The notes: generated from the sequence alone by a model not told the origin. A stretch of DNA of 64,000 nucleotides from Candidatus Sphingomonas phytovorans (GCA_029202385.1 CP119314.1:5383001-5447000); one strand, 5' to 3'; positions 1-8,753 are shown, numbered from the stretch's first letter. Program-made: numbers and translations.

Positions 1-952
1 CAGCCCCATCTTGCCCTCATATTCCTTGGCGCCGATGTCCTGTGCCTTGCCGAGCAGATAGTTGGAGAATTTGCCCTGCTTCTCCACCGCCTTGGAGATG
101 CGGGTGCGCAGCACCTCGAACAGGCGCGGCACGACGACCATGATGGTCGGGCGCGTCTCCTCGATATTGGAGGCAAGCTTGTCGAGCCCTTCCGCATAAT
201 AGATTTCGGCGCCCAGCCCGATCGGGAAATGCTGCCCGCCGGTATGCTCATAGGCGTGCGAGAGCGGCAGGAAGGAGAGGAAGACCTCGTCGTCCCAGCC
301 GAAATCCTCGCTGATGATCGTACAGCAGCCGTCGACATTGTGCAGGATCGCGCCGTGATGCTGCTTCACGCCGCGCGGCGCGCCGCCGGTGCCGCTGGTA
401 TAGATGATGCAGGCGGTGTCGTCGCGCGTCGCTGACGAGACGATCGCCGACGGATCGGTCGAATGCTCGGCAATCAGCTTGTGCCAGCTATGGACGCTCA
501 GCGCGCCTGACTGTCCGACACGGATGTCCTCCATGCCGATGACGATCTTCGCATCGGTCGCGCGGATCGCGGCCGGGAGCAGGGTCCTGGCGAGCTTCGC
601 GGTCGAGACGATCACTGCCTTGGCGCCCGAATTCTCGATGATATGGGCGTGGTCGCGCTCGGTATTGGTGGTGTAGGTCGGCACGGTGATGCAGCCTGCC
701 GCCATGATGGCAAGGTCGCTGATGCACCATTCCGGGCGGTTCTCCGCGACCAGCATCACCCGGTCGCCGGGCTCGAGCCCGATCGCGCGTAGCGCGGTGG
801 CGAGGCTCGCGACCTTGTCGGCCGTCTGGCGCCAGCTGGTCGCCACCCATTCATTGTCGGCCTTGTGCCAGAGGAAGGGCTTGTCGCCCTTTTCCCGCGC
901 CCGCGTGAAGAACATCGTGACGAGGTTGGGGAAATGTTCGAGCGTTCGCATG
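1..952 (-). CDS. Long-chain acyl-CoA synthetase (AMP-forming), C-terminal part cut off by window edge
   Basis: About 317 residues of the N-terminal part of an adenylate-forming enzyme are visible; the gene continues past base 1. The reading frame starts at the ATG at 952-950 (MRTLEHFPNLVTMFF). It carries the AMP/ATP-binding signature YTSGTGGAPRGVK, a slightly altered form of YTSGTTGxPKG, followed by FLPLSHAYEHTGG. These are typical of FadD15/FAA-type long-chain fatty acid CoA ligases, which activate fatty acids with ATP and CoA for beta-oxidation or lipid synthesis at the inner membrane. The exact chain-length preference cannot be read from the fragment. The downstream neighbour on the same strand would lie outside the window; gamma-glutamyltransferase lies 44 bp upstream on the same strand. 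Confidence 0.88.
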
Positions 953-996
953 GTCTCTCCCGGGGAGGGGCGCGCCGTGTTCGGCTGCGCGGGTTT

Positions 997-2670
997 CTAC
1001 TCGCTGAGCGCGGTGCCGACGCTCCTTGGATCCGCCGCGCCGACCCAGCCCTTGGTTGTCAGCTCGGCGGCGTTCGCCTTGAGGCCGAGGCTCGATATGA
1101 CGACCTGATGGCCCAGCTTCTCGAGCGGTGCCTTCATCGGCTCGAGTGACGTGCCCTTTTCGAGGATCAACGTCCGGCCGCTGAAATAGATCAGTCCCTG
1201 GCCGATCGAATCCTGCGCGCTCATGCCCCAGTCGAGATGCGCGATCAGCGCCTTTGCCACTTGCATGATGATCGTCTTGCCGCCCGCCGCGCCGACGGTG
1301 AACACTGGCTTGCCCTTCGAATCATAGACGATCGTCGGCGCCATCGAGGACAAGGGCCGCTTGCCGCCCTCGACCCGGTTGGCGACCGGTGCTCCGTCCT
1401 TTTCGGGGGCGAAGGTGAAATCGGTCAGCTCGTTGTTGAGGATATAGCCGTTCGCCATCAACTGGCTGCCGAACGGTCCCTCGACGGTCGAGGTCATGCC
1501 GACGATGTCGCCGGCCTTGTCGATCGCGATGAAATGGGTCGTGCCGTGAACCTCGTCCTGGACCGCGGCGGTCCGCGCCTGCGCGCCGGGGGGCGTGCCG
1601 GCTTCATAGACCGGCAGCGTCGCGGTGGTGGAGATCAGCCTGGAGCGCTGGGCGAGATAGGCCGGATCGATCAGGCCCTTGAGCGGCACCTGCACGAAAT
1701 CGGTGTCGCCGAGATATTTCTCGCGATCAGCATAGGCCAGTTCCATCGCCTCGCCGATCAGATGCCAGGCGACCGGGGACGCCGGCCCCATCTTCTTCAG
1801 GTCGAAATGGCTCAGCATGCCGAGGATCTGGAGCACCGTCACCGCGCCGGACGATGGCGGGGCCATGCCGCAGATCCTGTACGTCCGGTAGGTGCCGCAC
1901 ACCGGCGCCCGCTCCTTGGCCTGATAGGCGGAAAGGTCGGCGAGGGTGATGTCGCTGGTGTTGATCCTGGTACCGGTCGCGGCCGCAACGATCGCCTGCG
2001 CATTGTCGCCTGCATAAAAGGCCTCGGGTCCCTCGTCGGCGATCCTGTGCAGGATGGCGGCAAGCGCCGGGTTCTTGAGCGTCGCGCCGACCGCGGGGGC
2101 CTGGCCGTCGACCGTATACTGGCTGGCGATCTCCGGGAAATTCTCCCAGATCCGGGACATGCCGGCGATCCGGTCGTTCAGCGGTTTGGTGACCTGGAAA
2201 CCATCCTCGGCCAGCTTGATCGCGGGCGCGAACAGCGCCTTCCATGGCAGCTTGCCCCATTTCTTGTGGGTCAGCGCCATCAGCCGGATATTGCCAGGAA
2301 CGCCAATCGACTTGCCGCCCTGGAAAGCGTGGCTAAAGGGCATCGGCTTGCCGTCCTGGCCGAGGAAGCGCTGCGGCGTAGCGGCGGCGGGCGCTGCCTC
2401 GCGACCGTCGATCGTCTCCATCTTGCCGGTCTTGCCGTCGTTGCGGATCAGGAAGCCGCCGCCGCCGATGCCGCTCGATTGCGGCTCCACCACGGTCAGC
2501 GCCAGCATCATCGCCATCGCCGCGTCGGCTGCGGTGCCGCCTTCCCGCAATATCTGCCGGCCTGCCTCGGTAGCGCGGGGATCGGCCGAGGTGACGACTC
2601 CCTGGGCTGATGCGACGGGAGAATAGAGTAGGACGGCGAGCGCGAGCAGGAGCTTCTTCATGGCGCCCAT
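997..2670 (-). CDS. ggt: Gamma-glutamyltransferase (gamma-glutamyltranspeptidase precursor)
   Basis: A 557-residue protein with a Sec signal peptide (MKKLLLALAVLLYSPVASA) that would place it in the periplasm. It hydrolyses or transfers the gamma-glutamyl group of glutathione. Family motifs are present: the N-terminal block ADAAMAMMLALTVVEP, and HGTTHF around residues 375-380, where the first Thr (about T377) should be both the autoprocessing site and the catalytic nucleophile. The C-terminal small-subunit block RPLSSMAPTIV and a Gly-Gly pair (GAAGGKTII) are also there. Length matches the family. The start is uncertain between 2670 and the internal ATG at 2661, which gives the more usual MKK signal peptide; neither has a strong ribosome-binding site. 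pyrD lies 24 bp upstream on the same strand, perhaps co-transcribed. Confidence 0.93.
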   Translation of the reverse strand: MGAMKKLLLALAVLLYSPVASAQGVVTSADPRATEAGRQILREGGTAADAAMAMMLALTVVEPQSSGIGGGGFLIRNDGKTGKMETIDGREAAPAAATPQRFLGQDGKPMPFSHAFQGGKSIGVPGNIRLMALTHKKWGKLPWKALFAPAIKLAEDGFQVTKPLNDRIAGMSRIWENFPEIASQYTVDGQAPAVGATLKNPALAAILHRIADEGPEAFYAGDNAQAIVAAATGTRINTSDITLADLSAYQAKERAPVCGTYRTYRICGMAPPSSGAVTVLQILGMLSHFDLKKMGPASPVAWHLIGEAMELAYADREKYLGDTDFVQVPLKGLIDPAYLAQRSRLISTTATLPVYEAGTPPGAQARTAAVQDEVHGTTHFIAIDKAGDIVGMTSTVEGPFGSQLMANGYILNNELTDFTFAPEKDGAPVANRVEGGKRPLSSMAPTIVYDSKGKPVFTVGAAGGKTIIMQVAKALIAHLDWGMSAQDSIGQGLIYFSGRTLILEKGTSLEPMKAPLEKLGHQVVISSLGLKANAAELTTKGWVGAADPRSVGTALSE

Positions 2671-2694
2671 GTGGTAGCGGTGACAGACGTTACG

Positions 2695-3741
2695 TCAACC
2701 GGCCCCGACGGCATCAGCGATATGATCATGCCCATCCCGCTTCAGCAGGAGGGACAGGCCGCGGGCAATGCGCCGCGGCAGGCCGGGGCCTTCATAGACA
2801 AGGGCCGTGTAGAGCTGGACGAGGCTCGCCCCGGCGCGGATCCGGGCATAGGCCTCCTCCGCGCTGCCGATCCCGCCGACCGAGATCAGCGGCAGCGCCC
2901 CTCCGGTCGCCTTGCGGAAATCGACGAGCCGCTGGCGCGCGAGCGCGGCGAGCGGCGCACCGGAAAGGCCACCGGTTTCGGTCGCGTGGGGCGAGCGCAG
3001 GCCGGGGCGGGAGATGGTCGTGTTGCTGACGATCAGCCCGTCGATATGATGGTCGATCGCGGCCCGGGCGATTTCGTCGATCGCGCCGGGCTCAAGGTCG
3101 GGAGCGACCTTCAGGAACAACGGGGGGCGCCGCGACGGCAGGCGGCGGGCCTCGTCCGATGCGGCGAGCAGTTCGGCCAGCGCCGCGCCATGCTGGAGAT
3201 CGCGCAGGCCCGGCGTGTTGGGCGAGCTGATGTTGATCGTGACATAGTCCGCGATCAGGGCCGCCTTTTCCACACCGCCCCGATAGTCGGCGATCCTGTC
3301 GGCGGTATCCTTGTTGGCGCCGACATTGATGCCAAGCACGCCACGCCGCCTGGCCGCCGCTGCGCGGGGCAGCGCCGCGTCGAGCCCGCCGTTGTTGAAC
3401 CCCATCCGGTTGATCACCGCGCGGTCCTCGACCAGCCGGAACAGGCGCGGCCTGGGATTGCCCGGCTGCGGCACCGGCGTGAGCGTGCCGATCTCGACCG
3501 AACCCAGCCCGAGGGCGAAGAACCCGTCGATCGCCCGGCCGTCCTTGTCGACCCCGGCGGCCAGCCCGACCGGACTGGAGAAGTCCAGCCCGGCCACGGT
3601 CGTGCGAAGGCACGGGTCGGCTGTTTCGGTGGCGAACGGCGTGCCAGCCTGCCCCCAGGCTTCAAGCATCCTTATCGTCAGCCCATGGGCACGCTCCGCT
3701 TCGATGCTGAACAGGGCGGGGCGGAGAAGGAAGAAGGTCAT
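2695..3741 (-). CDS. pyrD: Dihydroorotate dehydrogenase (quinone), class 2
   Basis: About 348 residues; catalyses oxidation of dihydroorotate to orotate in pyrimidine synthesis with FMN and membrane quinone. The N-terminal helix MTFFLLRPALFSIEAERAH, which anchors class-2 enzymes to the membrane, marks the start at 3741; an upstream in-frame ATG at 3783 would add 14 unconserved residues. Visible FMN and active-site motifs include SPVGLAAGVDKDGRAIDG near the N-terminus, the catalytic-Ser loop NISSPNTPGLRDLQ, and the C-terminal phosphate-binding ISVGGIGSAEEAYARI. Length and motif order fit PyrD well. It is followed by ggt on the same strand with a short gap. Confidence 0.95.
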   Translation of the reverse strand: MTFFLLRPALFSIEAERAHGLTIRMLEAWGQAGTPFATETADPCLRTTVAGLDFSSPVGLAAGVDKDGRAIDGFFALGLGSVEIGTLTPVPQPGNPRPRLFRLVEDRAVINRMGFNNGGLDAALPRAAAARRRGVLGINVGANKDTADRIADYRGGVEKAALIADYVTINISSPNTPGLRDLQHGAALAELLAASDEARRLPSRRPPLFLKVAPDLEPGAIDEIARAAIDHHIDGLIVSNTTISRPGLRSPHATETGGLSGAPLAALARQRLVDFRKATGGALPLISVGGIGSAEEAYARIRAGASLVQLYTALVYEGPGLPRRIARGLSLLLKRDGHDHIADAVGAG

Positions 3742-3841
3742 CCGGGCGCTTTGGCAGCGCGGCACGCCCGGGTCAAAAATCATTCGACCTGCGACGAGAT
3801 TGCGACGGATATGACCGATGTGGCGCTTTCATCCAATACAG

Positions 3842-3861
3842 TAGAACCCGCCACTGTTCTA
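3842..3861. promoter_or_regulatory. Inverted repeat in the pyrD / AraC-regulator intergenic region
   Basis: TAGAAC and GTTCTA arms of 6 bp are separated by 8 bp. The site lies between the divergent pyrD and AraC-type genes, so it could be an operator. This is inference from position only, and the arms are short. Confidence 0.3.
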
Positions 3862-3908
3862 ACAACCTTGCGACCCGAAGAGCTCCCAACAGGGGTCTCT
3901 TTCACTTG

Positions 3909-3940
3909 GGCCCGGCCGGCTTGCCGGCCGGGCCTCTTTT
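3909..3940 (+). terminator. Strong rho-independent terminator hairpin upstream of the AraC-type regulator
   Basis: A perfect 12-bp GC stem (GGCCCGGCCGGC and its complement) with a TT centre is followed by TCTTTTC on the plus strand. It lies 50 bp before the regulator start and has no plus-strand protein gene in front of it. It should therefore end a short transcript starting within about 3784-3900: a small RNA, or an attenuated leader of the regulator. Confidence 0.7.
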
Positions 3941-3989
3941 CATTGGGCGCAGAGCGGGTTACGCCTCTCCCATAAAAAGGGGCGCAACA

Positions 3990-4847
3990 GTGGCGGATAT
4001 CCAGCTGGACTACGCGGTCCCGGCCGCGGACCTCACCGAGTACATCACGCTTTTCTATCACTTTCGTGCGGATGTCCCGCTGTTCGAGGACATGGAGCGC
4101 GCGGATCATGCGCAGTTCCGTTTCCGCCTGTCGCCGGGTGGTTCGGACTATCGCTTCCCGGACGGGACATTACAGGAGGCGACCGACATCCACATCATCG
4201 GCCCGACCAGCGGCGCGATGCGGGTCAGGTGCGAGGGGCCGGTATTGGTGCTTGGCATGGGCGTGACCGCGAGCGGATGGGCGGCGCTGGTCGGCAACGA
4301 TGCCTCGAGCATGCTCAACCGGGTGATCGATGCGACCGGCCTGTTCGGCGGGCCAAGGCTGCGCGCCGCCGCCAACGCGTTGCGCGACGCGCCCGATATC
4401 CCGGCGCGGGTGGCGATCGCCGAGCAGTTGATCCGGGAACTGGTGCGCGGCTGCGATCGCAGCGCGACCGCGTTCGTGCGGCATGTCGATACCTGGCTCG
4501 CCGCCAGCCCGTCGCCCGAGATGGAGGATCTGGTGGCGGCGACGAAGCTCTCCCGCCGCCAGGTCGAGCGCAAGTGCAAGGCGCTGTACGGCGCGCCGCC
4601 GAAGCTGCTCGCGCGTAAATATCGCGCCCTTCGCGCCGCGGTGGCCCTGGTATCGGAAAGCCAGTCGGTGGACGACCTGATCGCGCGGGGCTTCTACGAT
4701 CAGTCCCACTTGATCCGCGAGGTCAAGCAGTTCACTGGCTACACGCCGCGGCAGATCAAGGCTGAGCCCAGCCTGTTGTCGCAACTGACGATCAGCCAGC
4801 GAGTCGCGCTTGGCGGCCAGGTGAGCCCGCTGATCAGCGATACGTGA
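3990..4847 (+). CDS. AraC family transcriptional regulator
   Basis: A 285-residue protein when started at the GTG at 3990, which follows AAAAGGGG at a suitable distance; longer upstream starts run through the terminator hairpin and are unlikely. The last ~100 residues form an AraC/XylS double helix-turn-helix: SRRQVERKCKALYGAPPKLL in the first motif region and a second ending with QSHLIREVKQFTGYTPRQIK. The N-terminal part (VPAADLTEYITLFYHF and following) looks like the sensor domain common in sphingomonad AraC proteins and has no recognisable ligand motif. A strong terminator hairpin precedes the gene, so its expression may involve attenuation. No target can be assigned from context. Confidence 0.82.
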   Translation: MADIQLDYAVPAADLTEYITLFYHFRADVPLFEDMERADHAQFRFRLSPGGSDYRFPDGTLQEATDIHIIGPTSGAMRVRCEGPVLVLGMGVTASGWAALVGNDASSMLNRVIDATGLFGGPRLRAAANALRDAPDIPARVAIAEQLIRELVRGCDRSATAFVRHVDTWLAASPSPEMEDLVAATKLSRRQVERKCKALYGAPPKLLARKYRALRAAVALVSESQSVDDLIARGFYDQSHLIREVKQFTGYTPRQIKAEPSLLSQLTISQRVALGGQVSPLISDT

Positions 4848-4909
4848 TTCTACCCGCCCCGGGCCGGGGAGGAACAGGGTTGACCTTCGGGCTTGAGGCT
4901 CCCACATGG

Positions 4910-4936
4910 CCAATCGGAACGAATCAATCCGATTGG
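4910..4936. promoter_or_regulatory. Perfect inverted repeat just upstream of the SUF regulator (putative autoregulatory operator)
   Basis: CCAATCGG and CCGATTGG are perfect 8-bp arms with an 11-bp spacer, ending 5 bp before the preferred start of the Rrf2 regulator at 4942. Rrf2/IscR-type regulators usually repress their own operon from such dyads. That this dyad is the operator is inferred. If translation instead began at the in-frame ATG at 4906, the dyad would be coding. Confidence 0.5.
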
Positions 4937-4941
4937 ACCAG

Positions 4942-5355
4942 ATGCGCCTTTCCAGCCTTGCAGATTACGCGGTCGTGATGATGTCCGCCGCTGCCCGCCA
5001 TTGCGGCGGCGCGGCGCGGCTCAACGCGACCCTGCTGGCGGAAGAAACGGGGCTGCCCTTGCCGACCGTGCAGAAGCTGGTCAGCCGGCTTTCCGCCGCG
5101 GGCTTGATTGAGAGTGCGCGGGGCACCGGGGGCGGCTTCCGCCTCGCGCGCCCGGCCGCGGCGATCAGCCTGGCCGATATCGTCGAGGCGATCGAGGGGC
5201 CGATCGCGATGACGGCCTGTGTTGACCAGGGCAGTCATGATTGCTGCATCGAGGAGAATTGTCGGGTGAAGCCGCACTGGAACGTCGTCAACGGAGCGGT
5301 GAAGGGCGCGCTCGCGGGCGTCAGCCTCGCCAGCCTGTCGCAGGTGCCGGCATAA
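4942..5355 (+). CDS. Rrf2 family SUF system Fe-S cluster assembly regulator
   Basis: A 137-residue winged-helix regulator of the IscR/Rrf2 family. It begins [14 protein letters not shown], the typical family start, which favours 4942 over the upstream ATG at 4906. The recognition region reads [19 protein letters not shown] followed by the wing [11 protein letters not shown]. Cysteines [15 protein letters not shown] match the cluster-ligand pattern of Rrf2 sensors, so it probably holds a [2Fe-2S] cluster and adjusts the operon to iron-sulfur demand. Its stop codon overlaps the sufB start (TAATG), so it is the first gene of the suf operon. A perfect dyad just upstream could be its operator. Confidence 0.9.
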   Translation: MRLSSLADYAVVMMSAAARHCGGAARLNATLLAEETGLPLPTVQKLVSRLSAAGLIESARGTGGGFRLARPAAAISLADIVEAIEGPIAMTACVDQGSHDCCIEENCRVKPHWNVVNGAVKGALAGVSLASLSQVPA

Positions 5356-6819
5356 TGGCCACGAAGAACGCAGAAGCGCATGCCGCCGCGAACAAGACGT
5401 ACGAATGGGGTTTCCATTCGGACATCGAGCAGGAATTCGCGCCAAAGGGCCTGAGCGAGGACACAGTCCGTTTCATCTCGGCCAAGAAGAATGAGCCCGA
5501 ATGGATGCTCGACTGGCGGCTCAAGGCGTACCGCCTGTGGCTGACCATGACGCCGCCCGACTGGGCCAAGCTCAACGTCCCGCCGATCGATTACCAGGAC
5601 GCCTATTATTACGCCGAGCCCAAGGCCAAGCCCAAGGTCGGCAGCCTCGACGAGGTCGATCCCGAGATTCTGCGCGTCTACGAAAAGCTCGGCATCCCGA
5701 TCGAGGAGCAGAAGATGCTCGCCGGGGTCGAGGGCGCGCGCAAGGTCGCGGTCGATGCGGTGTTCGACAGCGTCTCGGTCGCGACGACCTTCCGCAAGGA
5801 ACTGGAGGCGGCGGGTGTGATCTTCCGCTCGATCAGCGAGGCGATCCGCGAATATCCCGATCTCGTCCGCAAATGGCTCGGCAAGGTCGTGCCGCAGCAT
5901 GACAATTATTTCGCCGCGCTCAACTGCGCCGTCTTCTCCGACGGCACCTTCGTCTACATCCCGGAAGGGGTTCGCTGCCCGATGGAGCTCAGCACCTATT
6001 TCCGTATCAATGCCGAGAATACCGGCCAGTTCGAACGCACGCTGATCGTCGCCGACAAGGGGGCGTATGTTTCGTACCTCGAAGGCTGCACCGCGCCGAT
6101 GCGCGACGAGAACCAGCTTCATGCGGCCGTGGTCGAGCTGGTCGCGCTCGACGATGCCGAGATCAAATATTCGACCGTGCAGAACTGGTATCCCGGCGAC
6201 GCCGAGGGCAAGGGCGGCATCTACAATTTCGTCACCAAGCGCGCGCTCTGCCAGGGGAAGAACAGCAAGGTAAGCTGGACTCAGGTCGAGACCGGCAGCG
6301 CGATCACCTGGAAATATCCGAGCTGCGTGCTGCGCCGGCGAGAACAGCGTCGGCGAATTCTATTCGGTGGCGGTGACCAACAACCGCCAGCAGGCCGATA
6401 CCGGCACCAAGATGATCCATCTCGGCAAGGGCAGCCGCTCGACCATCGTGTCGAAGGGCATCAGCGCTGGTCATTCCGACAACACCTATCGCGGCCTGGT
6501 GCGCGTGGCGCCGACGGCGGAGGGCGTGCGCAACTTCACCCAGTGCGATTCGCTGCTGCTGGGCGACCAGTGCGGCGCGCACACCGTGCCCTATATCGAG
6601 GTGCGCAACCCTTCGGCGCAGATCGAGCATGAGGCAACCACCTCGAAGATCAGCGAAGACCAGATGTTCTACGCAATGCAGCGCGGCCTCGATTCCGAGG
6701 CGGCGGTGGCGCTGATCGTCAACGGCTTCGCGCGCGAGGTGCTGCAGCAGCTCCCGATGGAATTCGCGGTCGAGGCGCAGAAGCTGCTGGGGATTTCGCT
6801 CGAGGGGAGCGTGGGGTGA
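5355..6819 (+). CDS. sufB: Fe-S cluster scaffold subunit SufB, interrupted by an apparent +1 frameshift
   Basis: SufB is part of the SufBC2D scaffold on which iron-sulfur clusters are built. The first frame runs from ATG 5355 through [39 protein letters not shown] and [13 protein letters not shown], then becomes nonsense at about 6334. Family-typical sequence resumes one frame later with [20 protein letters not shown] and continues to the normal C-terminus at 6819. Removing one base from the run CGCCGGCG at 6333-6340 restores a single 487-residue protein of normal length. As SufB is normally indispensable when no ISC system replaces it, a sequence or assembly error is more likely than a true pseudogene, but a real mutation cannot be excluded from the sequence. 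Confidence 0.9.
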
Positions 6820-7139
6820 TGATGCTCGCCTTGGCGTTGCAACTCGCTGGCCCGGCTGTGCCGCCGGAAGAACCGATCGAAGACATCGTCGTGCTCGGCC
6901 AGCGGCTCAAGCGGGTCGGGGTGAGCATGAAGATCGACCGCAAGGGGCGGTTGCGGGTGTGCCGGGTTACCCATTCGGTTGGCGATGCTGAACTGGACAG
7001 GTTCTGGTGCGATGCAGGTGTGGCGTGCGCCGCGACCAGGCCGAAGGATGCGGCGGCGCTGACCGCCTGTATCGAGGCCCGCAAGGATGAGTATCTGGGA
7101 CGCGTGATTGCGATGCGCTCCACCAAGAGGCAGAATTGA
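6819..7139 (+). CDS. Small protein of unknown function between sufB and sufC
   Basis: A 106-residue protein translationally coupled to both neighbours: its ATG overlaps the sufB stop (TGATG) and its own stop overlaps the sufC start in the same way. It has a short hydrophobic start ([19 protein letters not shown]) that could be a weak signal peptide, then EDIVVLGQRLKRVGVSMKID, and four cysteines spread through the second half (RVCRV, FWCDAGVACA, TACIE). No known domain is recognised. The close coupling suggests a role with the SUF machinery or simple hitch-hiking; function is not inferred further. Confidence 0.75.
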   Translation: MMLALALQLAGPAVPPEEPIEDIVVLGQRLKRVGVSMKIDRKGRLRVCRVTHSVGDAELDRFWCDAGVACAATRPKDAAALTACIEARKDEYLGRVIAMRSTKRQN

Positions 7140-7882
7140 TGTTGAAGATTGAAAACCTCCGCGCCGAAATCGATGGCAAGGAAATCCTCAAGGGCCTCTC
7201 GCTTAGCGTGAACGCGGGCGAAGTGCATGCGATCATGGGGCCGAACGGCGCGGGCAAGTCGACGCTTGGCTATGTGCTCGGCGGGCGGCCCGGTTACGAG
7301 GTCACGTCCGGCACTGTCAGCTTTGCGGGTGAGGACCTGCTGGAAATGGCGCCGCACGAGCGCGCCGCCGCGGGCCTGTTCCTCGGCTTCCAATATCCGG
7401 TCGAAATCCCCGGCGTGTCCAACGTCCAGTTCCTGCGCGAGGCGCTGAACGCGCAGCGCAAGGTGCGCGGCGAGGCGCCACTGTCGGGCGGCGAGTTCCT
7501 GAAGCTCGCCCGCGCCCAGGCCGACCTGCTGTCGATGGACCAGGACATGCTCAAGCGTCCGGTCAATGTCGGTTTCTCCGGCGGCGAGAAGAAGCGCAAC
7601 GAGATGGTCCAGATGGGCATCATCGGCCCGAGGCTGGCGATCCTCGACGAGACCGATTCCGGGCTCGACATTGACGCGCTGCGCGTCGTCGGCGACGGCA
7701 TCAACCGTATCATGCGCGCGCCCGACAAGGCGGTGCTGCTGATCACGCATTACCAGCGGCTGCTTGACTATGTGAAGCCGGACTTCGTGCATGTGCTGGC
7801 GGACGGCCGGATCGTGCGCTCGGGCGGTCCCGAGCTGGCGCTCGAGCTCGAAGCCGAGGGCTATGGAGCGATGGCAGCGTGA
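7139..7882 (+). CDS. sufC: Fe-S cluster assembly ATPase SufC
   Basis: A 247-residue ABC-type ATPase that drives conformational changes in the SufBCD scaffold. It shows a Walker A motif GPNGAGKST (about residues 33-41), the ABC signature FSGGEKKRNEM, and Walker B LAILDETDSGLDIDAL, the last typical of SufC. The C-terminal LLITHYQRLLDYVKPDFVHVL is also diagnostic. Start ATG 7139 overlaps the stop of the preceding gene. It is followed after about 100 bp, occupied by a palindromic repeat, by sufD. Confidence 0.97.
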   Translation: MLKIENLRAEIDGKEILKGLSLSVNAGEVHAIMGPNGAGKSTLGYVLGGRPGYEVTSGTVSFAGEDLLEMAPHERAAAGLFLGFQYPVEIPGVSNVQFLREALNAQRKVRGEAPLSGGEFLKLARAQADLLSMDQDMLKRPVNVGFSGGEKKRNEMVQMGIIGPRLAILDETDSGLDIDALRVVGDGINRIMRAPDKAVLLITHYQRLLDYVKPDFVHVLADGRIVRSGGPELALELEAEGYGAMAA

Positions 7883-7903
7883 GCGCCGCAGGCATTTCCC
7901 TTT

Positions 7904-7964
7904 TCCTTCGCGTCTTCGCGTCTTCGCGTGAATCCAATGACGTGTTCACGCGGAGACGCGAAGG
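7904..7964. repeat. Palindromic intergenic repeat between sufC and sufD
   Basis: TTCACGCGGAGACGCGAAGG at 7945-7964 pairs with 7913-7932, which differs at only two positions; a further TTCGCGTC unit precedes it. The unit resembles the CTTCGCGTCTCCGCGTGAA-type REP-like sequences that recur between genes in sphingomonads. It could fold as a hairpin in the suf transcript and shift the ratio of upstream to downstream gene expression. Confidence 0.6.
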
Positions 7965-7985
7965 CGCGACGATGGGGCGTGCGCT

Positions 7986-8738
7986 ATGACCTCGCTCGCT
8001 ATCCCCACCCGCCGCGACGAAGCGTGGCGCTATAGCGATCTCGACGCCGTCGCGACCGTTTGGCCGGTGGCAGCCCCGGAGACGATCCATGTCGCACCCG
8101 GTGAGGAGATCACGCGCGTCATCGTGCAGGATGCTGACACGGATACGGTGGCGATCCGCGATTATGCCGTCACCCTCGCGGCGGGCGCGCGGGCGACGTT
8201 CCATGTGCTCAACACCGGCGGCAAGCTCGGCCGGGTGGCGATCGACGTGACATTGCACGACGGCGCGCATTTCGAGCTGGGCGGGGCGATGCTCGGCGGC
8301 GGCGAGCAGACGCTGGAGATCGTGACCACGATGCGCCACATCGAGCCGAACGCGACCAGCAACCAGGTCGTCCGCTCGGTGCTCGGCGCGCGCGCGACCG
8401 GCAGCTATCTCGGCAAGGTCGCGGTCGCACGCGATGCGCAGAAGACCGATGCGAGCCAGTCGGTGAAGGCGATGCTGCTGACGCGCACCGCGACCGCCAA
8501 TGCCAAGCCCGAGCTCGAAATCTATGCCGACGACGTGAAGTGCGCGCATGGCGCGACCGTCGGTGAACTCGACGCGATGGCGCTCTTCTACCTCGCCAGC
8601 CGCGGCATCGCCCCGGCCGAGGCCAAGGCGCTGCTGCTGCGCGCGTTCATCGGATCGGTCTTCGACGACGTCGCCGATGCGGGCGAGCGCGAGGCGCTGG
8701 AAACGGCGGCGCAGGCTGCGCTGGAGCGGATGCTGTGA
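7986..8738 (+). CDS. sufD: Fe-S cluster scaffold subunit SufD
   Basis: A 250-residue protein, shorter than the enterobacterial form but normal for alphaproteobacteria. It begins MTSLAIPTRRDEAWRYSDLD, where RRDEAWRYSDL is the conserved N-terminal SufD signature. The beta-helix core region carries DASQSVKAMLLT and ANAKPELEIYADDVKCAHGATVGELD, typical of SufB/SufD proteins. The end, FIGSVFDDV, matches the C-terminal helix. It partners with SufB and SufC in the scaffold. Upstream lies a palindromic repeat, downstream another pair of repeats precedes sufS. Confidence 0.94.
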   Translation: MTSLAIPTRRDEAWRYSDLDAVATVWPVAAPETIHVAPGEEITRVIVQDADTDTVAIRDYAVTLAAGARATFHVLNTGGKLGRVAIDVTLHDGAHFELGGAMLGGGEQTLEIVTTMRHIEPNATSNQVVRSVLGARATGSYLGKVAVARDAQKTDASQSVKAMLLTRTATANAKPELEIYADDVKCAHGATVGELDAMALFYLASRGIAPAEAKALLLRAFIGSVFDDVADAGEREALETAAQAALERML

Positions 8739-8753
8739 GGCGCGCGCATCTTT

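Noticed and set aside
3811..3975. 54-codon frame as a small protein gene before the AraC-type regulator
   Set aside because: It runs straight through a strong terminator hairpin, has no good ribosome-binding site and no recognisable features.
5355..6819. Programmed ribosomal frameshift in sufB
   Set aside because: No slippery heptamer or downstream pseudoknot is evident at the break, and sufB is not known to use recoding; a one-base sequence error or mutation is simpler.
7904..7964. CRISPR-like array
   Set aside because: Only two or three imperfect units in opposite orientations with no regular spacers; it is a palindromic intergenic repeat.
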